From Biscogniauxia marginata (taxonomy: Eukaryota; Ascomycota; Sordariomycetes; Xylariales; Xylariaceae): a stretch of DNA of 64,000 bases. Below the pieces are notes generated by a model that saw only the letters and a list, made by a program, of their open reading frames with translations, was not told the origin of the DNA and did no database searches. The position numbers and the translations under genes were made by a program. Below, piece after piece: positions 23,701 to 35,037 of the stretch. The number at the start of each line of letters is the position of its first letter. The first letter of the stretch is position 1. Location: assembly GCA_022695795.1 (NCBI GenBank), contig MU404088.1, positions 124,001 through 188,000 on the forward strand, read 5' to 3'.

Positions 23701-25100
23701 CCTAACTTCTGATGTTGCTGGAATGGGAAATTCTCATGCCACGACGTTCTTTTCTTTCTGTTCTTTTCCGATGATAGTGAGTTCCAGCTAGAGTTTGTAT
23801 ATGCAGTACATAAAAGTTGCAGGTGGCACCAGAACAATTGAATTAAAGTACTAAGTACAGCGATACCAGTTAATTCATGGGCTCTCGACTTCAGTGTCGG
23901 GGGTATTGCTGTTATTCAATGATGCTTCAGCCAAGGTTTCCTAATCGCAAGTGAGATACGGAATAGGAGCAGTTAACGATATTGTTGTTGTCAGACCATC
24001 GGGATTAGAGTTAAATAAATTATTTGATTTACTTGGCTATGTGGCTATGTACCTAGGTGGTTATATACGCTCTAGAAAATAACGACAGGAAGAAAAATAG
24101 TACCGAGGCTTCAAGTTGACGTGCGAGAAGCAGTAAAAGAATTGATAGGTTGTATTAGTTAATTAGGTACGGATATCCCTACCAAAAGTCTTTTCCATGC
24201 CAAGAAATGCCAAGCTCTCGTCCCAGATAATTTGCAGCTGAGTGCCAGCTGTTATCAGGTCGTGGATTTTTAGCCGCTATTAATACCGTTAAGATTACTA
24301 GCTTAGCTAGCACATTGAAAGGGGTTATTGACCCCACATATGACCTACTAAGACCACTAAAAAATTATAGCAGGTAAGTAAATCGACACTTGTCTCTCAG
24401 CTGGGAACCAGCTGGTAGAAAAGCTTGGTATATCTTGGCGTGGCAAAGACTTTTGGTAGGGATATCCGCATATCGAGGAGCAACATGTAGATAGCGCGGG
24501 GGGGGAAGCTGCGGGTGGGGGGCGGCTTAGGCTTAGGATCGGACGGTCGGTGATATTTTTAATTATGGACCCCCCTTACGGAGCCCCTGTGACGAAACCC
24601 CTGGATTGGCGATAAGGCGATAGCGAGTGGATCAGGTGCCGATAAGGAGCGCCTCCAAGCTGTAGGTATTTCGTAGGTGTAGGTGAATTGATGCGCGTAG
24701 AGTTTCAATTGTACAGACAAATTGAAGACGACGATGCATCCAGTAACCTAACCCCCCCTGATAATACTAATCCATAATCCTCTGTTACTGGTTACTAGGC
24801 ACACTAGAGCTGAGTCGAGTGGTATCCAGTCCTGTCCAGCCACTCGGGATTGTAAGCGCTTCCCGTGTGTTGTCTACGAATCAACGCTGATCGCAAATTG
24901 CCTGCTTTGCTTTGCTTCGCTTTAGATCAGAAGGCTCCGGTAGAGCACCGACTCGCGACTCTCCCAATCCAAGTTATCCCCCTTTCCCCAAGCTAGATCA
25001 CGAAGCTTCGCCTTTCCGGATTACTCCAAATCCAAGCAACTCCATCCTACTCCGACAAACCCTCGCCGCTGTAACTCATACACGCCCACACATACAAAGG
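23701..25100. other. Divergent intergenic region with an inverted-repeat element
   Basis: Lies between the starts of the MBL gene (minus) and UBP8 (plus). It contains the candidate MITE (24170-24468) and a G-rich run near 24499-24522. The stretch before UBP8 has GCTTTGCTT-type repeats near 24903-24924 and is probably promoter and leader. Confidence 0.55.
24170..24468. mobile_element. Candidate MITE (non-autonomous inverted-repeat element)
   Basis: The left end begins GGATATCCCTACCAAAAGTC at 24171; the reverse complement of the right end (reading back from 24467) begins with the same 20 bases. The match runs about 46 bases with four mismatches, then more weakly through shared CAGCTGAG and CCAGCTG blocks to about 75 bases. 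The element is about 299 bp and has no coding capacity, as expected for a MITE derived from a DNA transposon. Interior DNA is AT-rich. No clear target-site duplication is visible (GTA before, CAT after), so exact ends are uncertain. No second copy was noticed in the window. Alternative: a lone inverted repeat formed some other way. Confidence 0.65.
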
Positions 25101-27002
25101 ATGGCTGCCAGACCTACCACCCCGGCATCACCGAAGAATGTCAAGGTCAAGTCTCCTACTCCGGGCACGCCTCTCTTCGGCTGTGGTTAGTACTACAATT
25201 GCTGCTGGCCGACAGACCGAAACTGATGTCTATTCAGAGCACGTCCAGCTCCTCCTGTCTAATAGCCAGGATGTCACCAACAGCTCGATCCAGTACTATA
25301 AGATGCTACTGCGTGTTATCTTCGACAACACCCCTATTGTGCCCCAGACCTCCAAGAGCCCGGACGGCATAGTCACCACGTCCCTGACATCCAACTATCT
25401 CTGTCTGCAGTGTTCCACCATCGTGCCCGAGGAGGACCGTGCAAAACATGGCAACAAGAAGAGCCACCGTTTCTGTATGCCGATGCCCCGATGTGTGTGT
25501 GCGCCGGCTGACATGTGATAGACGTCGACTCGAGAAGCGGCGCGCTCTTTTGCCAATTCTGCGAGGACTTTGTGTGGGATCCCACGCTGGAAGACCTCAG
25601 AGTGAGAAAGATAGGGACTGGATCATTCTCGAGTAGGTCTGAACGTCGTGAAGCGTCTTTGCTTCCGCGCCGGCTAACTAGTCAAAAATATAGACCGAAA
25701 GAGGAAACATGAGGAACTGTTTGCCGACAATGTTAAAGATGCCGTCAAGGATGACCCACGGTACATATCTAATAATACTACCATAGCATCGTGTCGCGCT
25801 GATGGGCTTCGGGGCATCTACAATGCCGGCGCGACATGCTACCAGAACGTTGTGCTACAGAGCTTCCTGCACAACCCCCTTCTCCGCAACTTTTATCTCA
25901 GCGATGGCCACCAGAGCAGCGATTGCCAAGTCCCGCACTGCCTCAGCTGTGCCATGGACGACATGTTTCAGGACTTCTACGCCTTGGAGAACACTAACGG
26001 CTACACGGCGGCAAACATATTATCCGGCTTTTGGATATCGGAGAAGAAAGCCTTCGAAAACCTGGTCACCACCAAGGAACAAGATGCCCACGAGTTCTTC
26101 CAGTTCCTCGCCGAGGAGCTACACGAGAGGAACGGCGACGGCAAGAAGCCCGAGACGGGCAGCGAGCACAGCTGCAACTGCATCATCCACCAGACCTTCT
26201 ACGGCAAGCTGCAGCGACAGACGACCTGCCAGCACTGCGGTGGTGTCACGAACGCGGTCGAGTCTTTCCTCGACCTGAGCCTGGGGCTGGATAACCTACC
26301 GCATAAGAAGAGCAAGAAGTCCGGCAAGCAGGGGGGCGGCCCGTCGCTGGCCCTGCAGGACTGCCTCGACGAGGAGTACATCAAGTCCGACAAGTGCGAA
26401 TACCGATGTCGGAACTGCAACTCGTCGCAACAGGCGCGGCGGGACCACAGCATCAAACTGCTGCCCAACGTACTTTCCATCCAGCTTAAGGTGAGATCGA
26501 TATGTATATTTATTTATATAACTCCTTGTGGATATAAATCTTTTTTTTCTTCGACACTGTGCTAACAGGACTCCTCTAGAGATTCGAGTTCAAGCAGGGA
26601 AGCCGTGATCGGGTTGCGTCCAAGATTAGCACCAAAGTCCAGTTCCCGACGCAGCTTAACATGCTGCCTTACACCACGCGCGGCCGGGTACCGGACTCGC
26701 GCGACAGCCAGGAGCTGAGCCGGTCCTGCACATATGATCTCCTGAGCGTCGTGGAGCACGTCGGCGAGATCGACACGGGGCATTACGTGTCGTATTGCCG
26801 CGTCGGAGAACAGGTAAGCTCTACCTTACTTGCTAATACACAATTTACTTCCCGGGGTTAAGGGAAACATTCGCTAACTAACAAATTTGCTATCTCTCAG
26901 TGGTTCTCCTTCAACGATCACAGGGTAGAGCTGGCTAAGAAGTCGGACGTGCTGAACAGCCAGGCTTATCTCTTATTCTACATTATCCGGTCGTTGGCGT
27001 GA
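25101..27002 (+). CDS. ubp8: SAGA ubiquitin hydrolase Ubp8 (USP22 family)
   Basis: Six exons: 25101-25185, 25238-25474, 25522-25632, 25694-26490, 26580-26813 and 26901-27002; introns are 47-89 nt GT-AG and the product is 521 residues, matching Ubp8/USP22 length. An N-terminal ZnF-UBP region (first Cys in GCEHVQ; then CLQCS, HRFYVDSRSG, CQFCEDF) anchors the enzyme in the SAGA DUB module. The peptidase C19 domain follows with the Cys box GIYNAGATCYQN (catalytic Cys193), a CxxC zinc site (TCQHC, YRCRNC) and the His box GHYVSY (His478) with Asn-Asp near 493-494. It removes ubiquitin from histone H2B during transcription. The Cys box reads GATCYQN where GNTCFMN is common; the catalytic Cys is kept. 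Convergent with EFM5. Confidence 0.95.
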
Positions 27003-27719
27003 AAAAAACAAAAGGAGATAAAAGGAATATATAGTCTAAATTAACTTAACCTGTTAAATATTTGTTGTTATGTTTTTTGGGTTTGAACTTTTTTTTTTTT
27101 CCTTTGCGAAGCATTTGCAACGGGGTTTTCTGGGAAAGCATTAATTTTTTTTTTCAGGGGTGTGTAGGTATGCATGCATGTTGGTTGGATTAGAGGAGCA
27201 TTTCATAAGAAAGAAAGAAAGAAAAAAAGAAAGAAGGTACCTAGAAAGGGAAAAAAGAGCTAGAGACAGAGACAGAAAAGGCGGCAACTTTTCGTAAAAA
27301 GTTGCCCTCGTGTTATGATGGATGGCGTAAGGGAAAATACTATCTCATGGAAAGAAATATACCTACTCGCTCGATTGTAATGACATGAATAAAACCTCTA
27401 GGTTAGTTGTTATTTATCTATATCACCCATTGACGGCTGTTTTGAGTTGTTGATTTCGTGTATTGTGGTATGCTGCTTGCTGTGCATTCATTCGTTAGGT
27501 ATGTATATACCTACATATTTGGGTTTCCACTACATACCTTCAGCAAAGGTATTCTGTTATTTTTATTTTCTTGTTTCTTCGCCCTTTCTGCCGCTCCCTT
27601 TCCCATTTTCGTCTTTTGATAAGACATATTTCTTCTTCTTCCTCGCCGTGACGACCCTTCGTTCATCCCATCAATGAACCACCCTTTCACCGTCCGTCGC
27701 CCCCAACCCGGCCTCTCCT
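27003..27719. other. Convergent intergenic region
   Basis: Between the 3' ends of UBP8 (plus) and EFM5 (minus). Contains GAAA repeats near 27211-27236, T-runs near 27090-27100 and 27145-27155, and AT-rich DNA suited to poly(A) sites. No gene seen. Confidence 0.55.
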
Positions 27720-30173
27720 TCACTCTTTCTCGCCGTCTCCCCCTCTCCACCGCCAATCCGCACACTCGAAGTTGGCATAGGCGTAGAAGTCGTTCTTGAG
27801 CCCCGGGTGCACGGGCGCGTAGGTCGTGGTCCGGACGCCGAGGGACTTTCGGTACAGCTTCGTCACTAGGCCCTCCATGCGCTCGCCCGTGCAGAGGATT
27901 ACGCGCGCGGGCGAAGGCGAGGATGAGCTGCCCGTGTCTCCTGCGGATGATCCGGGGTTTGCGGCCTTGGTGGTAGTGGTGGTGTTAGTGGTGTTAGTGG
28001 TTGAGGGGCGGGCTAGCCATCGGAGGGTCAAGGCCACTTTTTAGGTCGTTAGTATGGAGTGTGTATAGGTTAGTATGAGAGGGAGTAGAAGGGTAAATAG
28101 AGACGGGGAGGATAGGTATACATAGATAGTATAGGCTAGGCGTTAAAAAAAAGAAAAACACTGACTTTTGGTCTGGCAGTCCTCGCTCAGGAACGGGGGG
28201 TCGCAGATCATACGGTCTACGCCGGCTTTGAGATGTGCTAATGGTATTCGGTGTTAGCTTCACGCAAGTTGTCGTACTTAGAGAAAAGAAAATCCCCAAA
28301 TAAAGGGGATGGAGAGGAGATAGGAGGAGATTGAGAACTTCCTTAACTCCCCCTCCCTTAGCGGGCGAGCGTGTGAGTAGGATAGATAGGGGGCATCACA
28401 ATGAGCGAGGCTTGAAGAGAGAGGGGAGGGAAAATAAGTTAAAAGAAGAATGGAAGGAGGGAAGGATTGACGTTACCTGGTAGCTTCATAGGCTTCATAA
28501 AGTCGTAGAAGACGAACTCTGGGAAGACGGAGAAGCGCTGGTCGTGCTCGAGGAGGTAGAGCTTGGGTTTCGGGACATTCTCTTTGCCACCCTTCGCCGC
28601 CGCCGCAGACTATTTTAGCCGGAGAGGGTCAGAATGTGATTAGTCCCTGTCCAGAAATTGCGTGCGTGGAATAGTTAAGCCATATGTCTCTCTCCTCTTT
28701 GGATGGCGATGAATTGTCTGAAAAGCTCTCTATAGATAGATAGATAGATAGGGGTATGGTGAAAAGGGGGGATATCAAAAGATTTTCTTGTGGCAGGCGA
28801 AGCCATATAGCGAGTCAACCGGTAGAGCCGTAATTCTCTAGTGAGACTGAATCTATCTAATCAGGTTCTCCCTTTCCCTCTTCTTCTATGACTGTCACGG
28901 CACTGGCCGATACTCAATATCGGTGCACAGAGAGCAAGAACTCGTTAAGCATAATCGAGGCTATCGCCCCTATAAATGAACAGAGAAAGGGATACCAGGT
29001 AACTCTCTCATGACTTTATGAAGAGGCGATATCCCTTACTTGTCCCAACCGCCGCAAAAGGTAAGGGGGTAGGAAAGGAAAAAAAAAAAAGAAGAAAAGG
29101 GAAAGCGAGAAAGAAAGAGAGGGATATCAACACCTTAAACCCAGCGATTTCTCTCGCTCTACTTACCATGAGATTCTTCAAGGCGACAAAGACGCTCGGT
29201 GTCGACACGACCGCGATGACGGTATCGTCGTCGGCGCCATCGATCAGCTGCCTCGCGAACAGATTCGCCGTCTCGTCGTTGTACTGTACGTCGTGGATAT
29301 ATATATGTAAGTGATTAGCAAGGATTGCGAGAGAGGTACTAAATAAAATAAAATAAAACATGGAAAAGCAATAACAACAGCAGCAGCAGCGCTCGTGACT
29401 GAACTTGTCGCACACATATATATATACATAGGTAAGTAGGTATATATCCTTGCTGAGGATTCAACTAGATAGGCTTTCTCCTCCTCCCCCCTTACCATAT
29501 AAAAACAATTCCCCTCGGTAGAGTTACATAGGCAAGGTCAATATACGCAACGAGAAATAATAATAATAAATTTTCAAACGTACCCAGAACTGGGACTCGT
29601 TCCAGTCCTCAACGAAGGCGTCCATCGAGAGCTCTACGTGGCCGTTCGAGTTCGAGTTCGAGTTCGAGACCCCTTCCCGAGCCGTCGTCGTCGTCGTCGT
29701 CTCATCCCCGCTCGTAGTAGCAGCAGCATGGCCGTTGGCGACGGAGTCAGCAGTAACAACAGCGGCGCCGGCATCGGCAGTAGAGGCAGCAGCAGCAGCA
29801 GCGATGGCCTGGACCCGGAGCTTCTCGAACTTCTCGGCGCGGGCGTCGCGCTCGGCGTAGAACTCGCTCAGGGCCGCCAGGGCGTCACCCGAGAGTGTTC
29901 TGTCTTATCAGTGGTGATCAACTTCAGTTATTACGATATATTAAAAGTGAAAAAAAAAAAAACCCTGGTCTCTGATTATTTGTAAGGGTTATGGACTTGG
30001 GACTCGGCGCCAAGTTGGGCAAACCACCCCGTGTGGGAAGGTTTTGTGGACATGATGTGTGAATGAATCCTTAGGTAGGTAACTTTTTTGGAGGTTATGT
30101 GTAGGTAATGCAATAAGAAATAATATAATGCAAAGCAGGTAACTTACAGTGGTTCGTCGTCGCTATCGCTCAT
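27720..30173 (-). CDS. efm5: Protein-lysine N-methyltransferase Efm5 (EEF1AKMT1 family)
   Basis: Six exons on the minus strand: 30148-30173, 29584-29899, 29167-29283, 28477-28609, 28166-28237 and 27720-28036, closing at 326 residues. Efm5 methylates a lysine of elongation factor eEF1A using SAM. The sequence starts MSDSDDEP, then LTLSGDALAALSEFYAERDA, the VEDWNESQFWYNDETA block, the IAVVSTPSVFVALKNLM strand, LYLLEHDQRF, and the N6-adenine-MTase-type catalytic motif DPPF in RMICDPPFLSEDCQ. The C-terminal FYAYANFECADW block ends the fold. Insertions of low complexity are present: Ala/Thr-rich and SNSNSN (GTTCGA repeats) near residues 40-95, and a Thr/Asn/Ser-rich loop after RWLARP. The introns are 248, 300, 557, 239 and 129 nt, far longer than those of neighbouring genes; an extra exon inside one cannot be excluded. 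Confidence 0.9.
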
Positions 30174-30589
30174 CTTTGAGGTGTGATCTTATTTCCCGAC
30201 CCTCTTAGAAAACGTGGACGCGGATTTGATGCTGTAGTCAAGTGGGTTTCCCTGCTTTGGCGCCGGAATCGAGAGATCAATGGGAGAAAAGCTTGAGACG
30301 ATTCCACTCTGGTACGGTTTTATGTGCGGAGGTCCAATCAGCGGCCGCCCAAGTTCGATGTACATCGTCTTACAACTGTATGTACCTAATTACCTACACC
30401 TACTTTGTACCAAAAACACTCAACGAGACGGCTATCAAGGCATTTGGCAGATTTCTTTTGTCTTTAAAATGTTTCGACTTTTGAGTCGGTTTGAGTTTCT
30501 GCATCTTCTTCCATTAAGAAGACTGTTCCGTCTTCAGAGAATATATGTACAATGTCAGACGAGCAACGCTCTTACGGAGTTTGTTTCCT
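30174..30589. other. Intergenic between EFM5 start and nuo40 end
   Basis: Short spacer between two minus-strand genes; it serves as EFM5 promoter and nuo40 3' UTR. Open frames on the plus strand (30242-30765) overlap the last nuo40 exon and are shadows. Confidence 0.6.
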
Positions 30590-32013
30590 CTATGAATCGT
30601 CAGATACGTGCAGATACTTCCTGTCTTCCCTCCTTTCCTTCTCTGTCGTCGGCGGAAGATCATAGTAGGCTGCGCTTCGGTATCCTTGCTGCAAGGGGGG
30701 TTAGTCCTACTCCTGCCATTCACCAGCCAAGTTACTTACTAGGTAGTGGTATGTGTAGTTGCTGATATCCCCTGGCTTGATTCCAAGATCTGCAAACGTC
30801 TTGGCTGTCTCGTCGATCTCCTGGTCGATAAACTCCCTATCAACATCCTCGGCCGAGAGAACGGGCCACCAGAGGACACGGTTGAGTATACCGGCGATGG
30901 GCTTGAGGATGACCTTGGGCACATTGATGTGCCTCCGCTTCTTGTAGATCTCCCGGTCTACCAGCTCGGCAATCTCATGTGTGGAGTAGTTCTTGGGGCC
31001 ATAGAGCTCGAAAGTCTGCCCGGCCGTGTTGTCGTCATAGAGCATCAGCTCAAGCGCCTGACCAACGTCGATTGACTGGCGAGGGTTTAGTATACCGCGA
31101 TCAACAGTGGAAAGATTACTCTATTCCCAAGAAAACATACGTGAACAGGCCAATATCTCTCCTGCATGTTGTTAGATGTAAATACGTTAGTAATACCAGC
31201 TAGTCGGATGAGCAAGTTATCCTCGAAGCCGAACAAGGGCGCCGGCCTCACGATAGTCGTCTCGGGGAAGATGCTTCGGGCGACCAGCTCTCCCTTGCCC
31301 TTGGTAGCGAAGAAGTCGGAGGAGGAACTGGGGTCGGCGTTGTAAGATGATACGTGAATATAACGGTCGACGTCGTATTTGGCAACGGCTTCGCAGATAC
31401 GCTCGGTTCCCTCGACATGTATATCTTCCAAGCTGAAGTTCTTGGTCGGGTAGTTTCGGCCGATCAGATTGTAGACGACATCGGAATGCCTGACGCTCGC
31501 CTCGATGGACTCGGTATTGCGTAGGTCGTATTCAATAAAGGTGACACGACCCAGATCGCCGGTGACTTTGAGATGGCGCTTGGCCATTTCCTCTCGGTAT
31601 GGAACCACGACCTGGCATCCTTGGCGTGCTACAGCGTAGTCATCAGCCCTACCTCGCTTTCTACAGAAGCTGATCCATCCGTACCTAGCCGGTTAACAAT
31701 ATATCTTCCGAGCTGCCCAGTTGCGCCAAATACCGTCGCAGTGTGACCTATGAATATATTATAAGCATCAGTGGCGACGATGTCGGGCAGGAATGAATGC
31801 CGTACCTCCAAGCGATGATCTGACAAGAGAAAAGAACAGTTAGTATATAACTACAACTGGTATATAGCTGAGCATCGCAACTCACCTGCCACCCTGGACA
31901 CGGAGGATAGGCTTTCCGGTGCGAGTGATGGTGATGTCGGAAATGTGCCGTGTCTGGATGAGGTTGAAGGCCAATTTTCGACCGGACCGCACAGCGGTCG
32001 GAAAGGAAGCCAT
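30590..32013 (-). CDS. nuo40: NADH:ubiquinone oxidoreductase 40 kDa subunit (NDUFA9)
   Basis: Accessory subunit of mitochondrial complex I, an atypical short-chain dehydrogenase that binds NADPH structurally. Six exons on the minus strand: 31886-32013, 31806-31819 (only 14 nt), 31685-31747, 31141-31628, 30740-31075 and 30590-30688; introns 51-66 nt, total 375 residues, as in the Neurospora protein. The N-terminus (MASFPTAVRSGRKLAFNLIQ) fits a mitochondrial presequence. The Rossmann motif GATGQLG lies in TATVFGATGQLGRYIVNRL, followed by VVVPYREE, VYNLIGRNYPTKNFS, YIHVSSYNAD, and a C-terminus QGYRSAAYYDLPPTTEKE typical of fungal homologues. The 14-nt exon supplies SSLG of the SSLGGHTA segment and is needed to keep the frame. 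Divergent from RPN9 across a 563-bp shared promoter. Confidence 0.95.
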
Positions 32014-32170
32014 TCTTGCGATACGTAGAGTTGCAAGAACGCCAGGGCCTTTCCAATTGCAAGTTGAGCTGGCGATGCGAAAGCTTTCGGGTGCAAGTGC
32101 TCACTTTTGGGTGGGTTGAAGCTCATTCGACATGCGTTTATGCCGAAGGCCGACAAATCCACAGCTAACA

Positions 32171-32175
32171 ATTGG
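32171..32175 (-). promoter_or_regulatory. CCAAT box upstream of nuo40
   Basis: ATTGG on the plus strand gives CCAAT on the nuo40 strand, 158 bp upstream of its ATG. The fungal CCAAT-binding complex (HAP) activates many respiratory genes, so a role is plausible; occupancy is inferred only. Confidence 0.45.
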
Positions 32176-32183
32176 TCGAAATG

Positions 32184-32191
32184 TGACGTCA
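32184..32191. promoter_or_regulatory. Perfect CRE-type palindrome TGACGTCA
   Basis: An exact TGACGTCA, the consensus site of ATF/CREB-type bZIP factors, lies 171 bp upstream of nuo40 and 386 bp upstream of RPN9. It is symmetric, so it could serve both genes. The sequence is certain; function is inferred. Confidence 0.5.
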
Positions 32192-32576
32192 GCTGTCAGA
32201 ACTGAGAAACAGCTGTTAGGTATCAGACTCATGAAAGCCACATTGTGTGACCTCAAGTGGGACATTAGCCACAGCTGGAGTATCCACACCTGCAGGGCTG
32301 CGGGCGGTGGGTAGGTAGTAATTTAGGTACATACAGTGGGTAGGTTAGGTAAGGTCCACTAGAGGCGGGCACTGGCAGGCTACACACCAGCCGCGTGTGT
32401 GTAGTTGAACCCAAGACATCTGAAGAAGCTTCGACTTATACAAACCATTCCCAACACAGCCAACGCCAACATCTCTCTTCCACGCCTCCCCCGTATTTCT
32501 TCTCACCTTCACCGACCGTCCGACCGATCGACCGAGCAAACTTCCACCCTTACCTCCACATAATAATAATCATATC

Positions 32577-33773
32577 ATGAACGTCGACACAATCGCCGAT
32601 TTCCTCGCCGACCAGCGGGACGAGACCCCCGACGAGCTCCAGCACCTGATCATCCAGTTCGAGAACTACTGGGAGCGGAAACTATGGCACCAGCTCACCG
32701 ACGCCCTGATTGAGTTCTTCGCCGACTCGCGCAGTGAACCCCAGCGCCTGCAGTTCTACAAGGTCTTCATATTGAAGTTTGCTGATAAGATCAACCAACT
32801 CAAGCTTGTCGATCTGGGACTGAAGGCCGCAACCCAATGTCGAGGTAATACCCGTCCTCATCCGCCCCCTTACTACTAACTAACCACCATGCTACAAGAT
32901 GACCAAGAACGCCTCACCTTCCTCACCGACCTCGCCAAGAAGGTCGACCACGAGAACTCACAAGATGCCTTCGTCTACGCCACCGTAGCCGTGGCCCGCG
33001 TGGAGCTGAACCTTCGGGACTTCGACTCCTCGCGCAAGGACCTCGACAAGGCCGAGAAGATACTGGACTCGTTCGATTCCGTAGAGACCAAGGTCCACGC
33101 TGCCTTCTACCAGGTCAACGCCGACTACTACCAGGCCAAGGCCGACTTCGCCTCGTATTACCGAAACGCCCTTCTCTACCTCGCCTGCATAGATCTCTCC
33201 TCCGTGTCTCCCGATGAGCGCCGCGCCCGTGCCTACGATCTGGGCATCGCCGCCCTGGTGTCCGACTCGATCTACAACTTCGGCGAGTTGCTGCAACACC
33301 CCATACTCGCCGCGCTGACGGGCGACACCGCCTGGCTCCGCGAGCTGCTCCTGGCTTTCAACCGGGGTGACTTGGGCGCCTACAACGTGCTCTCGGGCCA
33401 CATCTCCTCCAACAGCCTGCTCCAGGAGCACCTCAACGAGATCCGCCAGAAGATCTACCTGGCGGCGCTGACGGAGAGCGTCTTCCGCCGCCCACCACAC
33501 CAGCGCGCCATGAGCTTCAGTACCATCTCGGCCGACACCAAGGTGCGACCCGATGAGATCGAGCACCTCGTCATGAAGGCCCTGAGCCTCGGCCTCGTGC
33601 GCGGCACCATCGACGAGGTCGACGAGCTCGTCAACTTCACCTGGGTCCAGCCGCGCATCCTCGACATGAGCCAGATCGCGAGCATGAGCCAGCGCCTCGG
33701 CGAGTGGGGCGAGAACGTCAATAAGCTCGGCAACTGGATCGAGGCCACCGGCCAGGATATCTGGGCCCCCTGA
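32577..33773 (+). CDS. rpn9: 26S proteasome regulatory subunit Rpn9 (PSMD13)
   Basis: A lid subunit of the 19S regulatory particle needed for efficient 26S assembly. Two exons, 32577-32844 and 32899-33773, with a 54-nt intron (donor CGAG|gtaata, acceptor acaag|ATGACC), giving 380 residues, the normal Rpn9 length. The N-terminal helical repeats (FENYWERKLWHQLTDALIEF) lead to ARVELNLRDF and YYQAKADFASYYRNALLYL, and a C-terminal PCI domain spans about residues 180-345 (GDLGAYNVLSGHI, LTESVFRRPPHQRAMSFSTI, VRPDEIEHLVMKALSLGLVRGTID). The C-terminus ends ATGQDIWAP. No anomaly. It shares a promoter region with nuo40 and converges on GAA1. Confidence 0.97.
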
Positions 33774-35037
33774 TTCTCAAGCAAAACCACAACTTTATAC
33801 GCCACCAAATCAAATTCTTACGAGAAAAGGGTCTCCCTTCTGTATATGTAGGGTTGTCTCCATGCCAGGTGGAAAATCAATAAAAAACAAATAAGAAAAC
33901 GAAAAGAAATCTCTGGCTTTAGGCTTTAGGCTTAAAGGAGGAGGGACGGAGGAAGCTAGGGATGAGATGAATCAGAGAGAAGAGGGGGGGAGAACGACCT
34001 TTGCCCGGCGCAGCCCAAATTTCACCAGACGCTATCGAGTCTGGTAAAAGGGGCTTCTGTAAGATAGATACACGCCAAATAGACATTTTGCTACGTCCTC
34101 TTTGACTTGAGAGCGCGCCAGTCAGGACGAGAAATGAAAAAAGGAAAAAAAAAAAAAAAACACCTTGAGAAGATGTTTAGAAAGAGAGAAGAAAACAAGA
34201 TTCAGGAAAACGCAGATCCTCAGTATAGTTGTGCAGGCACTTGGCTGCTTTTTAAAAAAAAAATTTTGGTGTGCGTGTGAATCCTGCATGTTTGGCATTG
34301 TGGTTGATTCTGCCATCGTTTTATATCAGGTGGCCATAAGTTTACACACGGGGTTTCTGCCGTATTTTAAGGCTGCTTAGGTAGGTACCCCTATATTCAC
34401 CTTTCCCGGATCGAGATAGGGGTAGGTACCTAGGTGTATATACATACATAGGGGGGATATACTTAACCTTATACATCTACCTTCCCTATAACTACGTTGC
34501 CTATCTACCTACCTACCTATCTATCTAACTATCTACGAGCTTTATGTATCTCTCTTGTGATCAATAGGTAGGTTAGGCTAGGTTGGGTAGGTAAGTAAGC
34601 ACAATAAGTGTCTAAAGTAGAAAACAGCCCCCTACGCTATCTTGCCCTTCCCTTCTCCTCTTGTCTTCCCCCCTTTTCCCTCTCCACTAGTTTAGTTCTG
34701 CCTACCTGGTACCCGATCCACTAACTTCATTTAATTCCTTAAGCCTTAAAAATCGTGACAAAGAAGCCATCACTCACTAAGAAGAAGACAAGAAAGGAAG
34801 ATGATGAGGGAGGAAAATGGTATTTAATTCATTCATTTATATTTCTTGGGGTTTTTTCTTCTTTAATGCCTCTCTATACCTCTAACCTCGTCAACTCTAC
34901 AGGAATTATATATCCCCATCCCTAACTCTTCTATACTCTTTTGCCTCCTTCTCTCATTTATTTAATTTTAATATTTCACCAAAAAACCCCCCCCCCAAAA
35001 AAAACACAATTAAAAGCCCTCCTCTTTTTTGTTTGTA
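33774..35037. other. Convergent intergenic region with tetranucleotide repeats
   Basis: Between the 3' ends of RPN9 (plus) and GAA1 (minus). Contains an A-run near 34146-34161, CTAC/CTAT repeats near 34499-34536, TAGGTACCTAGGT near 34422-34435 and T/C runs. No gene seen. Confidence 0.55.

Larger units (their letters stand above)
32014..32576. other. Bidirectional promoter nuo40 / RPN9
   Basis: A 563-bp divergent spacer. It contains a perfect TGACGTCA palindrome, a CCAAT box on the nuo40 strand, several CAGCTG words (32191-32196, 32211-32216, 32270-32275) and AGGTAGGT-type repeats near 32310-32352. Confidence 0.65.

Noticed and set aside
32958..33566. 202-codon minus-strand frame inside RPN9
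   Set aside because: Antisense shadow of a confidently identified exon.
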